In this document: positions 7,474 to 14,511 of the stretch, one piece after another
Position numbering within the stretch: position 1 is the stretch's first letter
Layout of the letters: the number at the start of each line of letters is the position of its first letter
Assembly (NCBI RefSeq): GCF_003852315.1
Contig: NZ_CP027762.1
Span: 1,345,501 to 1,409,500 of the forward strand
Direction of reading: 5' to 3'
Origin: Pseudomonas sp. LBUM920
GTDB lineage: Bacteria; Pseudomonadota; Gammaproteobacteria; Pseudomonadales; Pseudomonadaceae
Length of the DNA: 64,000 bases
Translations under genes and position numbers: made by a program
The notes under the pieces: generated by a model
Databases searched by the model: none
What the model saw: only the letters and a program-made list of their open reading frames with translations
What the model was told of the DNA's origin: nothing

Positions 7474-8484
7474 ATGGCACAGGGATTCACACCGATCGTG
7501 GAGTTTTACGGCGCCAACGCGGCGCTGCTCAACCAGCGGTTGATGCGCTGGAGTCACACCGACACCGCAGGTATTGAAAGTGATCGGCTTGAGTTGACCC
7601 TTAATATCGAGGGGCTGGAAGGGTTGCCCACCCTCGACGGCAAGATTGGCTTGCGTGCCGGTTATCTGGAATCGGGATTGGTGGAGAAGGGCGAGTTTGT
7701 CGTCACCCAACGTACCCCGGTGCTGTTTCCCATGAGTTTGATGATCGTGGCCACGGCTGCGCCGTTCAGCATGTCCGACAAAAGCGGTTATCGCCAACGT
7801 CGGTCCGCCAGTTATGGGCCCACGACGTTGGGTGCATTGTTCCGCCAATTGGTCAGTCGTCATGGCTTTTCACCGCGTGTCGCACCGTCGCTTGAAGGGG
7901 TGCAAATCGCGCACATCGACCAGTCCAACGAAAGCGACATGGCGTTCATTACGCGCCTTGCCAAACGTTATTGCGCGGTCACCAAACCCTTCAATGAACT
8001 GTATGTGCTGGCCGAAGCCGGACGGGTCACGTCGCTTTCCGGCCAGATGCTGCCGGAAGTGAAGTTGTCCGTGACCGAAGACAACCGTCCCGGTGAACAG
8101 GCTTTCATCACGGCCAAGCTCGACGAAAAGTCCCGCGCAAAATACGAGGGCTGCCGCGTCACCTGGTGGGATGCCGCCATTGGCAGGCAGCGCGTGGTTC
8201 AGGTGGGAAATGCCCCGTTCAAAACCTTGCGCCAACGCTACCAGAACGAAGCGGAGGCCCGTGCCGTGGCCGAAAGTGAACTGCGTCGTGTCGGGCGTGA
8301 AGATTTGAAATTGCTGATCGATTGCCCAGGCAATCCCCTGTTGGCGGCCGAGGGCTTGCTGGTGCTGGATGAGACCTGGCCTTCGTATATGCAGGGGCGT
8401 TGGTCGATTACCACCGTGACCCATGTCGGCGACATGGCGACGGGCTATCGCAGTTCGATCACAGCCAGCGGGTTGTCGTCTTGA
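7474..8484 (+). CDS. Baseplate hub protein D (P2 gpD-like)
   Basis: A 336-residue protein of the phage late control D family, named for regulation in P2 but structurally the hub/needle-base protein homologous to T4 gp27. Characteristic parts are WSHTDTAGIESDRLELTLN, the IGLRAGYLE motif with EKGEFVVTQ, and the NPLLAAEGLLVLD domain near the C-terminus. It closes the contractile tail set; in the R2 pyocin cluster a lysozyme gene follows D, whereas here only a small unknown gene separates it from the second tail. Confidence 0.9.
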   Translation: MAQGFTPIVEFYGANAALLNQRLMRWSHTDTAGIESDRLELTLNIEGLEGLPTLDGKIGLRAGYLESGLVEKGEFVVTQRTPVLFPMSLMIVATAAPFSMSDKSGYRQRRSASYGPTTLGALFRQLVSRHGFSPRVAPSLEGVQIAHIDQSNESDMAFITRLAKRYCAVTKPFNELYVLAEAGRVTSLSGQMLPEVKLSVTEDNRPGEQAFITAKLDEKSRAKYEGCRVTWWDAAIGRQRVVQVGNAPFKTLRQRYQNEAEARAVAESELRRVGREDLKLLIDCPGNPLLAAEGLLVLDETWPSYMQGRWSITTVTHVGDMATGYRSSITASGLSS

Positions 8485-8559
8485 TGGTCGCCGTCACGCG
8501 TTATTGAAGTTTGAACCCCTCTCACCACACTGCCTACCTGAAGCAAGACAGGAACCAAG

Positions 8560-8757
8560 ATGCCTATGAACGACGAAGATTTGGCCGCAATCAACCGTTT
8601 GGTCGCCGCCCTGCAAACCCAAACCGACGGCCAGGTGGCGCTGAATGCCGCCCTGCGCCTGTTGGCCCAGAGCAACCAGGCATTGGTCGACGTGATCAAG
8701 AGCCGTGAACCGGACCCGAATGCTCCGCCTTATCTGGATGGCAAACCGGCGCCCTGA
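8560..8757 (+). CDS. Small helical protein between the two tail modules
   Basis: A 65-residue protein starting MPMNDEDLAAINRLVAALQT; AGGAACC lies upstream. Residues 5-50 should form one or two amphipathic helices; the tail is Pro-rich (EPDPNAPPYLDGKPAP). It has no signal or membrane segment. I do not recognise the family. It sits exactly at the junction where the P2-like set ends and the lambda-like set starts, with a hairpin right after it. A second in-frame ATG two codons on could be the true start. Confidence 0.55.
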   Translation: MPMNDEDLAAINRLVAALQTQTDGQVALNAALRLLAQSNQALVDVIKSREPDPNAPPYLDGKPAP

Positions 8758-8796
8758 TTCACCTCGACCAAAGCCCTGCATCCGTTGCACCCCACA

Positions 8797-8817
8797 GCCC
8801 GCCTTTGCGGGTTTTTT
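8797..8817 (+). terminator. Hairpin with T run at the R/F tail junction
   Basis: CCCGC and GCGGG pair over a five-base loop, followed by six T. It lies directly upstream of the GGAG of the flexible-tail tube gene, in the same hairpin/T-run/GGAG/ATG layout seen elsewhere in the island. Confidence 0.6.
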
Positions 8818-8838
8818 AATGTTCATGGAGAACACTCG

Positions 8839-9330
8839 ATGTCGATTCTTACCCAAGGTACCCAGATTTTTGCCCTCGTCCCGCCGGTCTCCGGCACCGG
8901 GCCTTACACCGTGCTGGAGATCGAGCACGCCACCTCGTTCGAACCGGGCGGTGCGCCGGCCGAACAGATCGAAGACACCAGCCTGAATGCCGAAGAGCGC
9001 AGCTACAAAAAGGGTCTGCGCACCCCAGGCACCGCGAGCCTGGGCCTGAACGCCGACCCTACCAACGCCAGCCATATCCGCCTGCACCAACTGTCCGAAG
9101 CCAAGGGTGACACCGGCGTGAAGTGGGCCGTGGGCTGGTCCGACGGCAAGGACGTACTGCCTACCGTCAACACCAAAGGTGATGGCTTTGAACTGCCGGC
9201 GACCCGCACCTGGTTCACGTTCGACGGCTACGTCTCGGACTTCCCGTTCAACTTCGCACTGAACGCGGTCGTCACCACCACCGTCACCATCCAACGCACC
9301 GGCGGCAGCGCCTGGATCAAGAAAGCCTGA
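8839..9330 (+). CDS. Major tail tube protein of the flexible tail (lambda gpV-like)
   Basis: A 163-residue protein beginning MSILTQGTQIFALVPPVSG. I chose this ATG because GGAG lies eight bases upstream; the longer upstream frame would run through the hairpin. Beta-rich sequence with EIEHATSFEPGGAP, KKGLRTPGTASLGLN and WFTFDGYVSDFPF fits the siphophage tail tube family. It opens the lambda-like set in the usual order V, G/GT, H, M, L, K, I, J. Confidence 0.85.
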   Translation: MSILTQGTQIFALVPPVSGTGPYTVLEIEHATSFEPGGAPAEQIEDTSLNAEERSYKKGLRTPGTASLGLNADPTNASHIRLHQLSEAKGDTGVKWAVGWSDGKDVLPTVNTKGDGFELPATRTWFTFDGYVSDFPFNFALNAVVTTTVTIQRTGGSAWIKKA

Positions 9331-9338
9331 GAGAAGCC

Positions 9339-9689
9339 ATGAACCTCAAACAACTGAAAGCCAAGGGCGGCATCGTTGATGGCCAGCCGGTGAAGAAAGA
9401 CATCAGCTGGACGCACCTGGACAGCAAAACCGGCAAGGAAGTGACTGACACCTTCACGCTGCACATCCGCCGCCAGTCGTTCGGTGTGATCGAGCGCCTC
9501 TTTACTCAGGGCGAATCTGCCCAGAGCCGCAATGCCAGTTACCTCGCCGCTTCGGTGTCGTTGGGTAACGACGGCACTGAAGCGCTGAGTTACGACGATG
9601 CCTTCGGCCTTGAGCCGTCATTGGGGTTTGTGATCCTCAATGCAGTCAATGAGGTGAATGGCACCAGCGGTGGCGGCGTAAAGAGCTGA
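9339..9689 (+). CDS. Tail assembly chaperone G (lambda gpG-like)
   Basis: A 116-residue protein between the tube and tape measure genes of the second tail, starting MNLKQLKAKGGIVDGQPVKK. It has the acidic/aliphatic pattern of phage tail assembly chaperones, with SYLAASVSLGNDGTEALSY in the second half. Its frame ends KS-stop, while the -1 frame is open across the end and continues into a T-like domain, so a longer G-T product is likely. Confidence 0.8.
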   Translation: MNLKQLKAKGGIVDGQPVKKDISWTHLDSKTGKEVTDTFTLHIRRQSFGVIERLFTQGESAQSRNASYLAASVSLGNDGTEALSYDDAFGLEPSLGFVILNAVNEVNGTSGGGVKS

Positions 9690-9973
9690 CGGTCGCCGAT
9701 GAGTTCTGGCACGAACTGGTGCTGAACGGAGTGGGCGGCCGCACGATTGCGCAAGCCAAGGAACGCATGACCTACCACGAAGCCCTGGCCTGGGGCCGCT
9801 ATATCGACCGATATGGCTCCCTGCACGCCGGTAGGCGGCTGGAGGCGGGCAGCGCGTTGGTGGCGCTGCAGACCCACCGGCTGGGCGGTGGCACGGCCGA
9901 GTTGATTGATTTCATGCCCCATGAGCTGCGTCGGGGCGTATCACTCGAACGTGCGATGAACGAGTGGCGTTAA
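9683..9973 (+). CDS. T extension of the frameshifted chaperone G-T
   Basis: After a -1 shift at GTA AAG (slipping on A AAG at 9680-9683) the frame reads ELTVADEFWHELVLNGVGG, and on to LERAMNEWR, a sequence fitting the T part of lambda G-T proteins. The frame is open only from 9653, so the window for shifting is 36 bases. No ribosome binding site precedes the only candidate start (GTG at 9719), which would cut off the VADEFWHELV segment. The fusion would be about 211 residues. The slip site is weaker than lambda's G GGA AAG, so the exact site is less certain than the fusion itself. Confidence 0.7.
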   Translation, partial: ELTVADEFWHELVLNGVGGRTIAQAKERMTYHEALAWGRYIDRYGSLHAGRRLEAGSALVALQTHRLGGGTAELIDFMPHELRRGVSLERAMNEWR

Positions 9974-9993
9974 GGACGACGCCACTTTCCTTG

Positions 9994-10015
9994 AAACCCG
10001 CCTCAAGCGGGTTTT
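9994..10015 (+). terminator. Hairpin with T run before the flexible-tail tape measure
   Basis: AAACCCGC and GCGGGTTT form an eight-base stem over a five-base loop, ending in a short T run. CCCGGAGAAACCTATGG follows directly, so the hairpin abuts the tape measure ribosome binding site. Confidence 0.6.
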
Positions 10016-10036
10016 ATCCATGACCCGGAGAAACCT

Positions 10037-11266
10037 ATGGCAACTGCTTCCCAGGGTAATCTGACGCTCAACCTCGGCAGCCTGGAGCAGGCCCTGGCGA
10101 AGGCGTCACGGATTACCGAAAACAGCATGCGCGAGATGCAGCAGAAGATCGAGGACGCCGGTAAAAAGGTCAGCGCGTCTGCTGCAGCGGCGCTACAGGT
10201 CACGTCCGGCCAGTTCAAGGACTTCCAAAAGTCCTATGATCCGGCCACGGATGCGGCGGAAAAATTTATCCAGAAAAATGCGCAGCTGGTGGAGGTGCTC
10301 AAGCAGAGCCAGGGTGCGCAAAGTGACTTTTTTGGTGGGTTGGATGGGCCGTCGAGTTATACCGAGCGGGCGGGTTTGACGTTTCCAACGGGTGGGCCGT
10401 ATGGGGATGTACCTGCGCCGAAGCCTTCGGGTGACGAGGAGGTGATGGCATTTCTGGACGATGAAAAAACTCGCCAAGTGAAGGGCAACTTCGCCGAGAT
10501 GACGCGTTTGCTGGATGATTGGCAGCAGGGCGCAAGCGCTGCGTTCGAAGAGTATTCGAACAAGGCCGGCACCGCGGCCGAGCAATCGAAAGCGGTGTTT
10601 GCCAGTGCTTTCGAAAAAATGGACCAAGCGGTCCTCACGTTTGCGACCACAGGCAAATTCAACTTTTCGGACTTTGCCACGTCCGTGCTCAAGGACATGG
10701 CCACGATGGCGGCGAAGACGGCGGCGTCGAGTGCGTTGAGTTCGTTGTTCGGGCTTGCCAGTTCGGCGATCAGCGCATGGTGGAGCGGGGGCAGCACGCC
10801 CACTTCGACGACTACCAGTGTTGGCCCCTTCAGCAACACCTTCACCCCTCAAATCAATACGGCGGGTGTTCATTACAACGCCAAAGGGAGCGCATGGAAC
10901 GCGGGCGTCAAAGCGTTCGCCAACGGCGGAGCATTTACCAACAGCGTCGCCACTGGCCCGACATTGGCGCCTTTAGCGCTGTTCGGCGAAGCCGGCCCCG
11001 AAGCCATCATGCCGCTGAGCCGCGGTTCCGACGGTTCCCTGGGCGTGCGCGCCTTGGGCGCTGGCCAGTCGGGCAGTACCAGCAGCAACCAGGTCGTCAT
11101 CCAGCAAACCATCAACGTTGCCGACGGCCAGGGTGCCGGCACCGATGGCAATGCCCAGAACGTCGCCCGTGCTTATGCCGGCTCCGCCCGCCAAGGCGCC
11201 GCCGAGCAAATTGCACGCGACCTCAAACCGGGCGGGCAAATCTGGTCGGCCATTAACGGCCGCTGA
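10037..11266 (+). CDS. Short tape measure protein of the flexible tail (lambda gpH C-terminal type)
   Basis: A 409-residue protein with a helical N-terminus (LEQALAKASRITENSMREMQ) and a C-terminal part typical of the lambda tape measure C-terminal domain: AFEKMDQAVLTFATTGKFNF then FATSVLKDMATMAAKTAASS, followed by FANGGAFTNSVATGPTLAPL and FGEAGPEAIMPLSRGSDGS. Residues about 225-260 are hydrophobic and could insert in a membrane. Lambda H has 853 residues, so this tape measure is about half that length and predicts a very short flexible tail if it works as the ruler. The N-terminal region is not disrupted by any visible frameshift. Confidence 0.8.
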   Translation: MATASQGNLTLNLGSLEQALAKASRITENSMREMQQKIEDAGKKVSASAAAALQVTSGQFKDFQKSYDPATDAAEKFIQKNAQLVEVLKQSQGAQSDFFGGLDGPSSYTERAGLTFPTGGPYGDVPAPKPSGDEEVMAFLDDEKTRQVKGNFAEMTRLLDDWQQGASAAFEEYSNKAGTAAEQSKAVFASAFEKMDQAVLTFATTGKFNFSDFATSVLKDMATMAAKTAASSALSSLFGLASSAISAWWSGGSTPTSTTTSVGPFSNTFTPQINTAGVHYNAKGSAWNAGVKAFANGGAFTNSVATGPTLAPLALFGEAGPEAIMPLSRGSDGSLGVRALGAGQSGSTSSNQVVIQQTINVADGQGAGTDGNAQNVARAYAGSARQGAAEQIARDLKPGGQIWSAINGR

Positions 11267-11294
11267 CAACCAACGGCTTACGCCGGGAGAAAAC

Positions 11295-11633
11295 ATGAGC
11301 ACAGAAACCTTCACCTGGGAGCCCAAAGTGGAGCCGGTCGGCAGCGTCGAGTTTCGCCTGAAAACGGCCAAATTCGGCGACGGCTACCAGCAAACAGCCG
11401 CTGACGGCATCAATAGCAAAACCCAATCGTGGCCACTGACGTTCGTCGGTGACGAGGCGCGAATCAAGGCAATTGTCGCGTTCCTCGACCGCCACGCCGG
11501 CGCCAAAGCGTTCAGTTGGACCGCGCCGTTGGCCACGCCTGCGCTGTTTCGCTGCAAGGGGTATCAACCGACGCCGATGGGCGCCGGGCTTTACTCCCTG
11601 ACGGCGACGTTCGAGCAGGCCTTTCATCCCTAG
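11295..11633 (+). CDS. Minor tail protein M (lambda gpM-like)
   Basis: A 112-residue protein starting MSTETFTWEPKVEP, with GGGAGA as ribosome binding site. The motif VEFRLKTAKFGDGYQQTAAD and the end LYSLTATFEQAFHP match the phage minor tail protein M family. M, L, K, I and J build the tail tip complex. An upstream in-frame ATG exists within the tape measure gene but has no ribosome binding site. Confidence 0.9.
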   Translation: MSTETFTWEPKVEPVGSVEFRLKTAKFGDGYQQTAADGINSKTQSWPLTFVGDEARIKAIVAFLDRHAGAKAFSWTAPLATPALFRCKGYQPTPMGAGLYSLTATFEQAFHP

Positions 11634-11652
11634 TGCCAACAGCGGCGCCCAC

Positions 11653-11674
11653 ACCCCGCCCAGTTCGGGGTTTT
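11653..11674 (+). terminator. Hairpin with T run between M and L
   Basis: CCCCG and CGGGG pair over a seven-base loop, then TTTTC. It is followed within about ten bases by GCGGAGAATCAC-ATG of gene L, repeating the hairpin-then-ribosome-binding-site layout. Confidence 0.5.
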
Positions 11675-11692
11675 CTTTGCGCGGAGAATCAC

Positions 11693-12376
11693 ATGTCCAT
11701 TACCGCAGATATCCAGACCCTGGAACCCGGGGCCTGGGTAGAGCTTTTTGAACTCGACGCCACCGCCTTGGGCGCCGAGATGTACCGTTTTCACGGTTAT
11801 GCACAGGCGTCGTCGATCGTCTGGCAGGGCCAGGAATATTCACCCTGGCCGATCCAGGCCGAAGGGTTTGAAATGTCGGGGCAGGGCACGCAGCCCACAC
11901 CGACCCTGGCTGTAGGCAACGTCGGCGGTTTCATCACGGCGCTGGTGCTGTATTTCGAAGATTTGGTAGGCGCGCGGCTGATCCGCCACCGCACCCTGGG
12001 CAAGTACCTCGATGGCCAACCCGAGGCGGACCCGGAAGAGGAACTGCCGCCGGACATCTGGTACATCGAACGCAAGGTCGCCGAAAGCAGCGAGACGGTA
12101 AAGTTCGAACTGGCCAGCGCACTGGACTTTAACGGCGTGCAACTGCCGCGCCGGCAGATCGTCGCCAACGTGTGCTGGTGGCTCAGCTGCGGCGGTTATC
12201 GCGGCCCTTATTGCGGCTACAACGGTGGCCCGGTGGCGGATGCCAACGACGTGATTGTCACGGACGCGGCCAAGGACAAATGCGGTGGGCGGCTGACCAG
12301 TTGCAAGCTGCGTTTCGGCGAGAACAACCCACTGCCCTACGGCTCCTTCCCGGCCGCGGGCCTGTTGCGGAGCTGA
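11693..12376 (+). CDS. Minor tail protein L (lambda gpL-like, Fe-S type)
   Basis: A 227-residue tail tip protein. The N-terminal part (ITADIQTLEPGAWVELFELD) and the middle with DIWYIERKVAESSETVKFEL fit the lambda L family. The C-terminal third has five cysteines in C-WWLSC, PYC, DKC and TSC, the region that in lambda L carries a 4Fe-4S cluster, so all needed ligands appear present. The gene ends two bases before K starts. Start chosen from GGAG eight bases upstream. Confidence 0.9.
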   Translation: MSITADIQTLEPGAWVELFELDATALGAEMYRFHGYAQASSIVWQGQEYSPWPIQAEGFEMSGQGTQPTPTLAVGNVGGFITALVLYFEDLVGARLIRHRTLGKYLDGQPEADPEEELPPDIWYIERKVAESSETVKFELASALDFNGVQLPRRQIVANVCWWLSCGGYRGPYCGYNGGPVADANDVIVTDAAKDKCGGRLTSCKLRFGENNPLPYGSFPAAGLLRS

Positions 12377-12378
12377 GC

Positions 12379-13152
12379 ATGAACAAGACCAACCTGGCGG
12401 CGATTGCCCGCCACGCCGTGGCCGACTACCCGCACGAATGCTGCGGCCTGCTGATTCGCGAAGGGCGCAAGCGCGTGTACGTGCCGTGTCGCAACACCGC
12501 GAGTACGCCCAGCGAGCACTTTCGCCTGGCGCCCGAGGACTATGCAGCCGCCGAAGAGCGCGGCGAAATCCTCGCGGTGGTGCACAGCCATCCCGATTGC
12601 CCGGCAACGCCGAGCGAAGCGGATCGCGTGGCGTGTGAAGCCTCCGGGTTGCCTTGGCATATTGTCGACGTGCGCCGTGGCGACGACGGAATTGTCCGCA
12701 CAGGTGAATGGGCCAGCTGCACACCGACCGGCTACCAGGCGCCCTTGATCGGTCGCGCCTTTGCCCATGGCGTGCATGACTGCCTGAGCATCGTGCTGGA
12801 CTACTACCGCAGAGAGTTGGGTATCGAGCTGGGTGATTATCAGCGCGAAGACGGTTGGTGGGACAAGGGCGGCAATCTCTACCTGGACAACCTGCCGGCC
12901 GCCGGCTTTGTGCAGGTCAGCCAACTGCAACAGGGCGACATCGTGCTGATGCAGATTCGCTCGCCGGTGCCCAACCATGCCGCCATCTACCTGGCCGATG
13001 GCGTGCTGCAAAGTGAACCCGAACATTACCCGGCCCCCGGCTCGATCCTGCACCACCTCTATGGTCGCGACAGCAAGCGCGACACCTATGGCGGCTATTG
13101 GGGCGAGGTGACGGTGAGTTTTTGGCGACATCGCCTGCGGGTCAAACACTAA
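12379..13152 (+). CDS. Tail tip assembly protein K, JAMM peptidase plus NlpC/P60 domain
   Basis: A 257-residue two-domain protein. Residues 1-110 are an MPN/JAMM domain with Glu20, His69-Ser-His71-Pro and Asp82, the full zinc ligand and catalytic set. Residues 120-257 are an NlpC/P60 cysteine peptidase domain with HGVHDCLS (Cys135) and NHAAIYL (His200). In lambda-like phages K helps tip assembly and can cut peptidoglycan or partner proteins. Both active sites look intact. AGCTGAGC precedes the ATG, coupled to the L stop. Confidence 0.9.
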   Translation: MNKTNLAAIARHAVADYPHECCGLLIREGRKRVYVPCRNTASTPSEHFRLAPEDYAAAEERGEILAVVHSHPDCPATPSEADRVACEASGLPWHIVDVRRGDDGIVRTGEWASCTPTGYQAPLIGRAFAHGVHDCLSIVLDYYRRELGIELGDYQREDGWWDKGGNLYLDNLPAAGFVQVSQLQQGDIVLMQIRSPVPNHAAIYLADGVLQSEPEHYPAPGSILHHLYGRDSKRDTYGGYWGEVTVSFWRHRLRVKH

Positions 13153-13185
13153 TCACATAGGCGGTTCATTCGCCTGGAGGATGCC

Positions 13186-13812
13186 ATGCATCACGAAAAA
13201 GTCAGGACGGTGCGCCTCTACGGCAGCCTGGGCGCCAGCTTCGGGCGCGTGCATCGGTTGGCGGTCAGGAATGCCTCGGAAGCGATACACGCGTTGTGCA
13301 TTCTGGTGCCCGGGTTTGAGCGTTTCCTGATGGAGTCCAAGGACCGTGGGGTGAGCTATTCGATTTTCCTGGGCCAGGAAAATATTGGCCACGATCGCCT
13401 CAAGGCGCCCGCCGGTGCGTCGGATATCCGTATTGCCCCGGTGCTGATGGGCAGCAAGCGCGCAGGGTCGATGCAAACCATTATTGGCGTGGCGCTGATC
13501 GTGGCCGCGTCGTACTTCTCCGGTGGCCTGGCTGCCGGTGGTTCAAGCCTGATCGGCGGCACGTCCACAGCCGGGTGGTCCTTTGCCGCGAGCATGGGGA
13601 TGTCCATGGCCATGGGCGGTGTCATGCAACTGATATCACCTATGCCCAAGGGGCTGGGCACCATGGACCGCCCGGAAAACCGGTCCAGCTACAGTTTCAA
13701 CGGGCCAGTGAATACCAGCATCCAAGGCAGCCCGGTGGGCTTGCTGTATGGCGAGCTGACGGTGGGCAGTGCCGTGGTCAGCGCCGGGATCTACGCGCAG
13801 GACCAGCTCTAA
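13186..13812 (+). CDS. Tail tip assembly protein I, copy 1 (lambda gpI-like)
   Basis: A 208-residue protein starting MHHEKVRTVRLYGSLGASFG. The N-terminal ubiquitin-like/TPR-type assembly domain is followed by a glycine-rich hydrophobic segment (residues about 95-150, with GVALIVAASYFSGGLAAGG) and the conserved end GPVNTSIQGSPVGLLYGEL. Lambda I is required for tip assembly together with J. It has GGAGG upstream and is followed by a paralogue. Confidence 0.85.
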   Translation: MHHEKVRTVRLYGSLGASFGRVHRLAVRNASEAIHALCILVPGFERFLMESKDRGVSYSIFLGQENIGHDRLKAPAGASDIRIAPVLMGSKRAGSMQTIIGVALIVAASYFSGGLAAGGSSLIGGTSTAGWSFAASMGMSMAMGGVMQLISPMPKGLGTMDRPENRSSYSFNGPVNTSIQGSPVGLLYGELTVGSAVVSAGIYAQDQL

Positions 13813-13843
13813 CCATCGTTTTGAAAGGACCAGGAGAGCACTC

Positions 13844-14452
13844 ATGGGATTGGCAGTCGAACACCACACAATGCGAACGGTCCTGCTATCAGGCTCGCTC
13901 GCCAGACTTTTCGGTCGAGAGCATCGCGTGACCACCTCGGGTGGATTCAGGGATGTGATGGGCTATTTCAAACAGTTTCCCGGCTTTGAACGCTACATGC
14001 TGCAAAGCGCGGATAAAGGTCTGCGCTTCGCCGTCTTCAACGGCAAACGCAACATAGCCGAAGACGATATCCAAAAGCCTCTCGGCAAAGATGTGATCCG
14101 GATTGCGCCGGTATTGACCGGCTCCAAGCGTGCCGGTGGGCTGCAGACGATTATTGGCGCGGTGCTGATCGCCGTGGCGTATTTCAACCCGTTTGGTTAC
14201 CTCACCGGCCCCGCCGCCAGCATGATGATGATGGCAGGCGCCTCGATGGTGATGGGGGGCGTGATGCAGATGCTGTCGCCGCCGCCCAAGGGGCTTGGCG
14301 CGCAGGACAGCCCCAACAACCGCGCCAGCTACAGCTTCAACGGGCCGGTCAATACCAGCGCCCAGGGCAACCCGGTGGGCCTGCTCTACGGCCAGTTGAT
14401 CGTCGGCAGTTCCGTGATCAGCGCCGGCATCTACGCTCAAGATCAACTCTAA
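13844..14452 (+). CDS. Tail tip assembly protein I, copy 2 (lambda gpI-like)
   Basis: A 202-residue paralogue of the preceding gene. Both share TVRLYGSLGA/TVLLSGSLAR-type starts, IRIAPVL(M/T)GSKRAG, SYSFNGPVNTS, GLLYG and the identical end SAGIYAQDQL. The N-terminal 80 residues have diverged much more than the C-terminal part. ATG 13844 was chosen because CAGGAG lies 8-12 bases upstream; a longer frame starts inside copy 1. A single I gene is usual, so one copy may be specialised or redundant. Confidence 0.85.
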   Translation: MGLAVEHHTMRTVLLSGSLARLFGREHRVTTSGGFRDVMGYFKQFPGFERYMLQSADKGLRFAVFNGKRNIAEDDIQKPLGKDVIRIAPVLTGSKRAGGLQTIIGAVLIAVAYFNPFGYLTGPAASMMMMAGASMVMGGVMQMLSPPPKGLGAQDSPNNRASYSFNGPVNTSAQGNPVGLLYGQLIVGSSVISAGIYAQDQL

Positions 14453-14470
14453 CCGTCCTCCTCTTCACTC

Positions 14471-14490
14471 AGCCCGCCCTGCGCGGGCTT
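14471..14490 (+). terminator. Hairpin with T run before J
   Basis: AGCCCGC and GCGGGCT form a seven-base stem over a five-base loop, followed by TTTATTT. CCTGAAGGAAAGCC-ATG of gene J begins about ten bases later, as in the other hairpin/ribosome-binding-site junctions. Confidence 0.6.
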
Positions 14491-14511
14491 TATTTCGCCT
14501 GAAGGAAAGCC

